Positions 62,801 through 63,473 of a DNA stretch of 63,473 nucleotides are shown here, in pieces (the stretch's first letter is position 1; each line of letters opens with the position of its first letter). The notes beneath the pieces were generated by a model that was given only the letters and a program-made list of their open reading frames with translations, was not told where the DNA came from and did no database searches. The DNA is from Phormidesmis priestleyi BC1401 (lineage in GTDB: Bacteria; Cyanobacteriota; Cyanobacteriia; Leptolyngbyales; Leptolyngbyaceae). The translations under genes and the position numbers were made by a program. The stretch is from positions 1-63,473 of the forward strand of contig NZ_LXYR01000028.1 in NCBI RefSeq assembly GCF_001650195.1, written 5' to 3'.

Positions 62801-62865
62801 GGATCGTGGATTAAATCAGATCCAGATTTGCCCTCCTCACGAAGTGGGGCAAGCCCTCGCCTAAC
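62801..62865. repeat. Truncated MITE-like element, ATTAAATCAGA left end
   Basis: GGATCGTGGATTAAATCAGA is the same left end as at 36591, followed by CCCTCCTCACGAAGTGGGG. The right end is missing; the transposase gene lies close by. Confidence 0.55.
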
Positions 62866-62952
62866 TCACATCTTGCACCAGTCTCAATAAGGAGTTGCAA
62901 AACGGCTAAAAGTCTGTAAGAAAGGGCGTAGAAATAGTTGAATAGGACGGTT

Positions 62953-63473
62953 ATGGAAACCCTCTTGCAACACGCCCAAGGACTAGTGTACGCCCTGCTT
63001 CATCTGATGCCTAGTCCCTATCAGCACGCCAGTCTCAGTTCCCTTTTAGGACTATTTTTAGAGGCGCAAGGGCATCCGTTGCCGCAACAGTGCCAGACGA
63101 AATCTGCCAGTGCGTTGAGCCGCTTTCTGAATCACTACGAGTGGTCGACTCGATCAGTGCTGCGAACGACTCGTCACCAGGTGTTGCAGCAGATTGGATC
63201 GCATCTCCCAGGCTCTGGAAGTCCCCTCAAAGTATTGATTGACCTAACCACCTTGGAGAAGTGCGGCAAGTTTCGGCATCTGAGTGACCCGACCGAAGAC
63301 GCAGCAACGCCCCATCCGTGGGTGCGAGTGCTCAACGGCAAGCGAGGACTCCACATCGTGATGCTTTACCTGGTGTTGGGGCAGTGGCGAGTGCCCTGGA
63401 GCTTCTGCATCTGGCATGGCAAGGGCACCCCGAGTCCGTCTCAACTCGCGTGTAAACTCCTCGCTCGTGTGCC
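62953..63473 (+). CDS. DDE-type transposase, 5' part, cut by the window end
   Basis: An open frame begins at ATG 62953 and runs past the end of the window with 173 full codons. The sequence has PSPYQHASLSSLLGLFLEAQ, FLNHYEWSTRSVLRTTRHQV and the first catalytic Asp in LKVLIDLTTLEKCGKF, followed by WVRVLNGKRGLHIVMLYLVL. This pattern fits IS4/IS701-like DDE transposases common in cyanobacteria. The left insertion-sequence end should lie in 62866-62952, but no inverted repeat can be defined without the right side. Confidence 0.8.
   Translation, partial: METLLQHAQGLVYALLHLMPSPYQHASLSSLLGLFLEAQGHPLPQQCQTKSASALSRFLNHYEWSTRSVLRTTRHQVLQQIGSHLPGSGSPLKVLIDLTTLEKCGKFRHLSDPTEDAATPHPWVRVLNGKRGLHIVMLYLVLGQWRVPWSFCIWHGKGTPSPSQLACKLLARV

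Overview
The window is chromosomal DNA from a cyanobacterium, probably a filamentous Leptolyngbya-like form; the genus cannot be fixed from sequence alone. The evidence is the many GCGATCGC (HIP1) octamers and a set of cyanobacterial genes: ferredoxin-dependent sulfite reductase, NdhB, a CpcS/CpeS-type phycobiliprotein lyase, solanesyl diphosphate synthase, DUF4327 and DUF760 proteins, lumenal-type pentapeptide proteins, and a 6S RNA gene next to purK. No tRNA or rRNA gene was seen.

Region 1 (1 to about 8,200) is accessory DNA. Five direct, similarly built imperfect palindromes of 85-87 bases (374-460, 1459-1543, 3781-3867, 6516-6602, 7613-7699) have the anatomy of integron attC sites: outer RYYYAAC/GTTRRRY-like boxes, inner complementary arms, and one unpaired G at the same place in the left arm. 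No integrase gene is visible, so this looks like a cluster of attC sites lacking an integrase (CALIN) or the tail of a chromosomal integron. Its cassettes carry an orphan 317-residue protein, a trypsin-like protease broken by a single TGA, two different retropepsin-like gene pairs, and a three-gene operon running against the array (TIGR04255 protein, HTH protein, unknown protein). One retropepsin gene has an in-frame 93-base hairpin insertion in its active-site loop. A truncated Rpn-type nuclease gene marks the right edge.

Region 2 (8,378-28,304) is core genome: sir, rsmE, a TPR protein, a Pmp3-like peptide, a rhomboid protease, an ABC exporter pair, a phycobiliprotein lyase, a 2Fe-2S ferredoxin, a PP2C phosphatase, gatB, argJ, a P-loop kinase-like protein, a methyltransferase, a GT2 glycosyltransferase and sds.

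Region 3 (29,016-45,231) holds a GT4-type glycosyltransferase, topA, ndhB, a TPR lipoprotein, then a CbiG-like gene, two pentapeptide genes and purK in one direction, followed by the 6S RNA gene. After these come an M16 peptidase pair (one active, one lacking the zinc motif), a DUF760 gene and an HtrA protease.

Region 4 (45,421-63,473) is about metals and export. A cobalamin riboswitch precedes cbtB and an unrecognised membrane protein. A CpxP-like lipoprotein, a membrane fusion protein and two RND pumps form one operon, with a NarL-type two-component pair transcribed divergently. A peroxiredoxin-glutaredoxin fusion follows, then a Fet3/Ftr1-like iron module (multicopper oxidase, lipoprotein with a helix-hairpin-helix domain, FTR1 permease). 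The window ends inside a transposase gene.

More than a dozen short MITE-like repeats lie between genes. Many share one CCCTCTCC...GGAGAGGG core but have different terminal inverted repeats.
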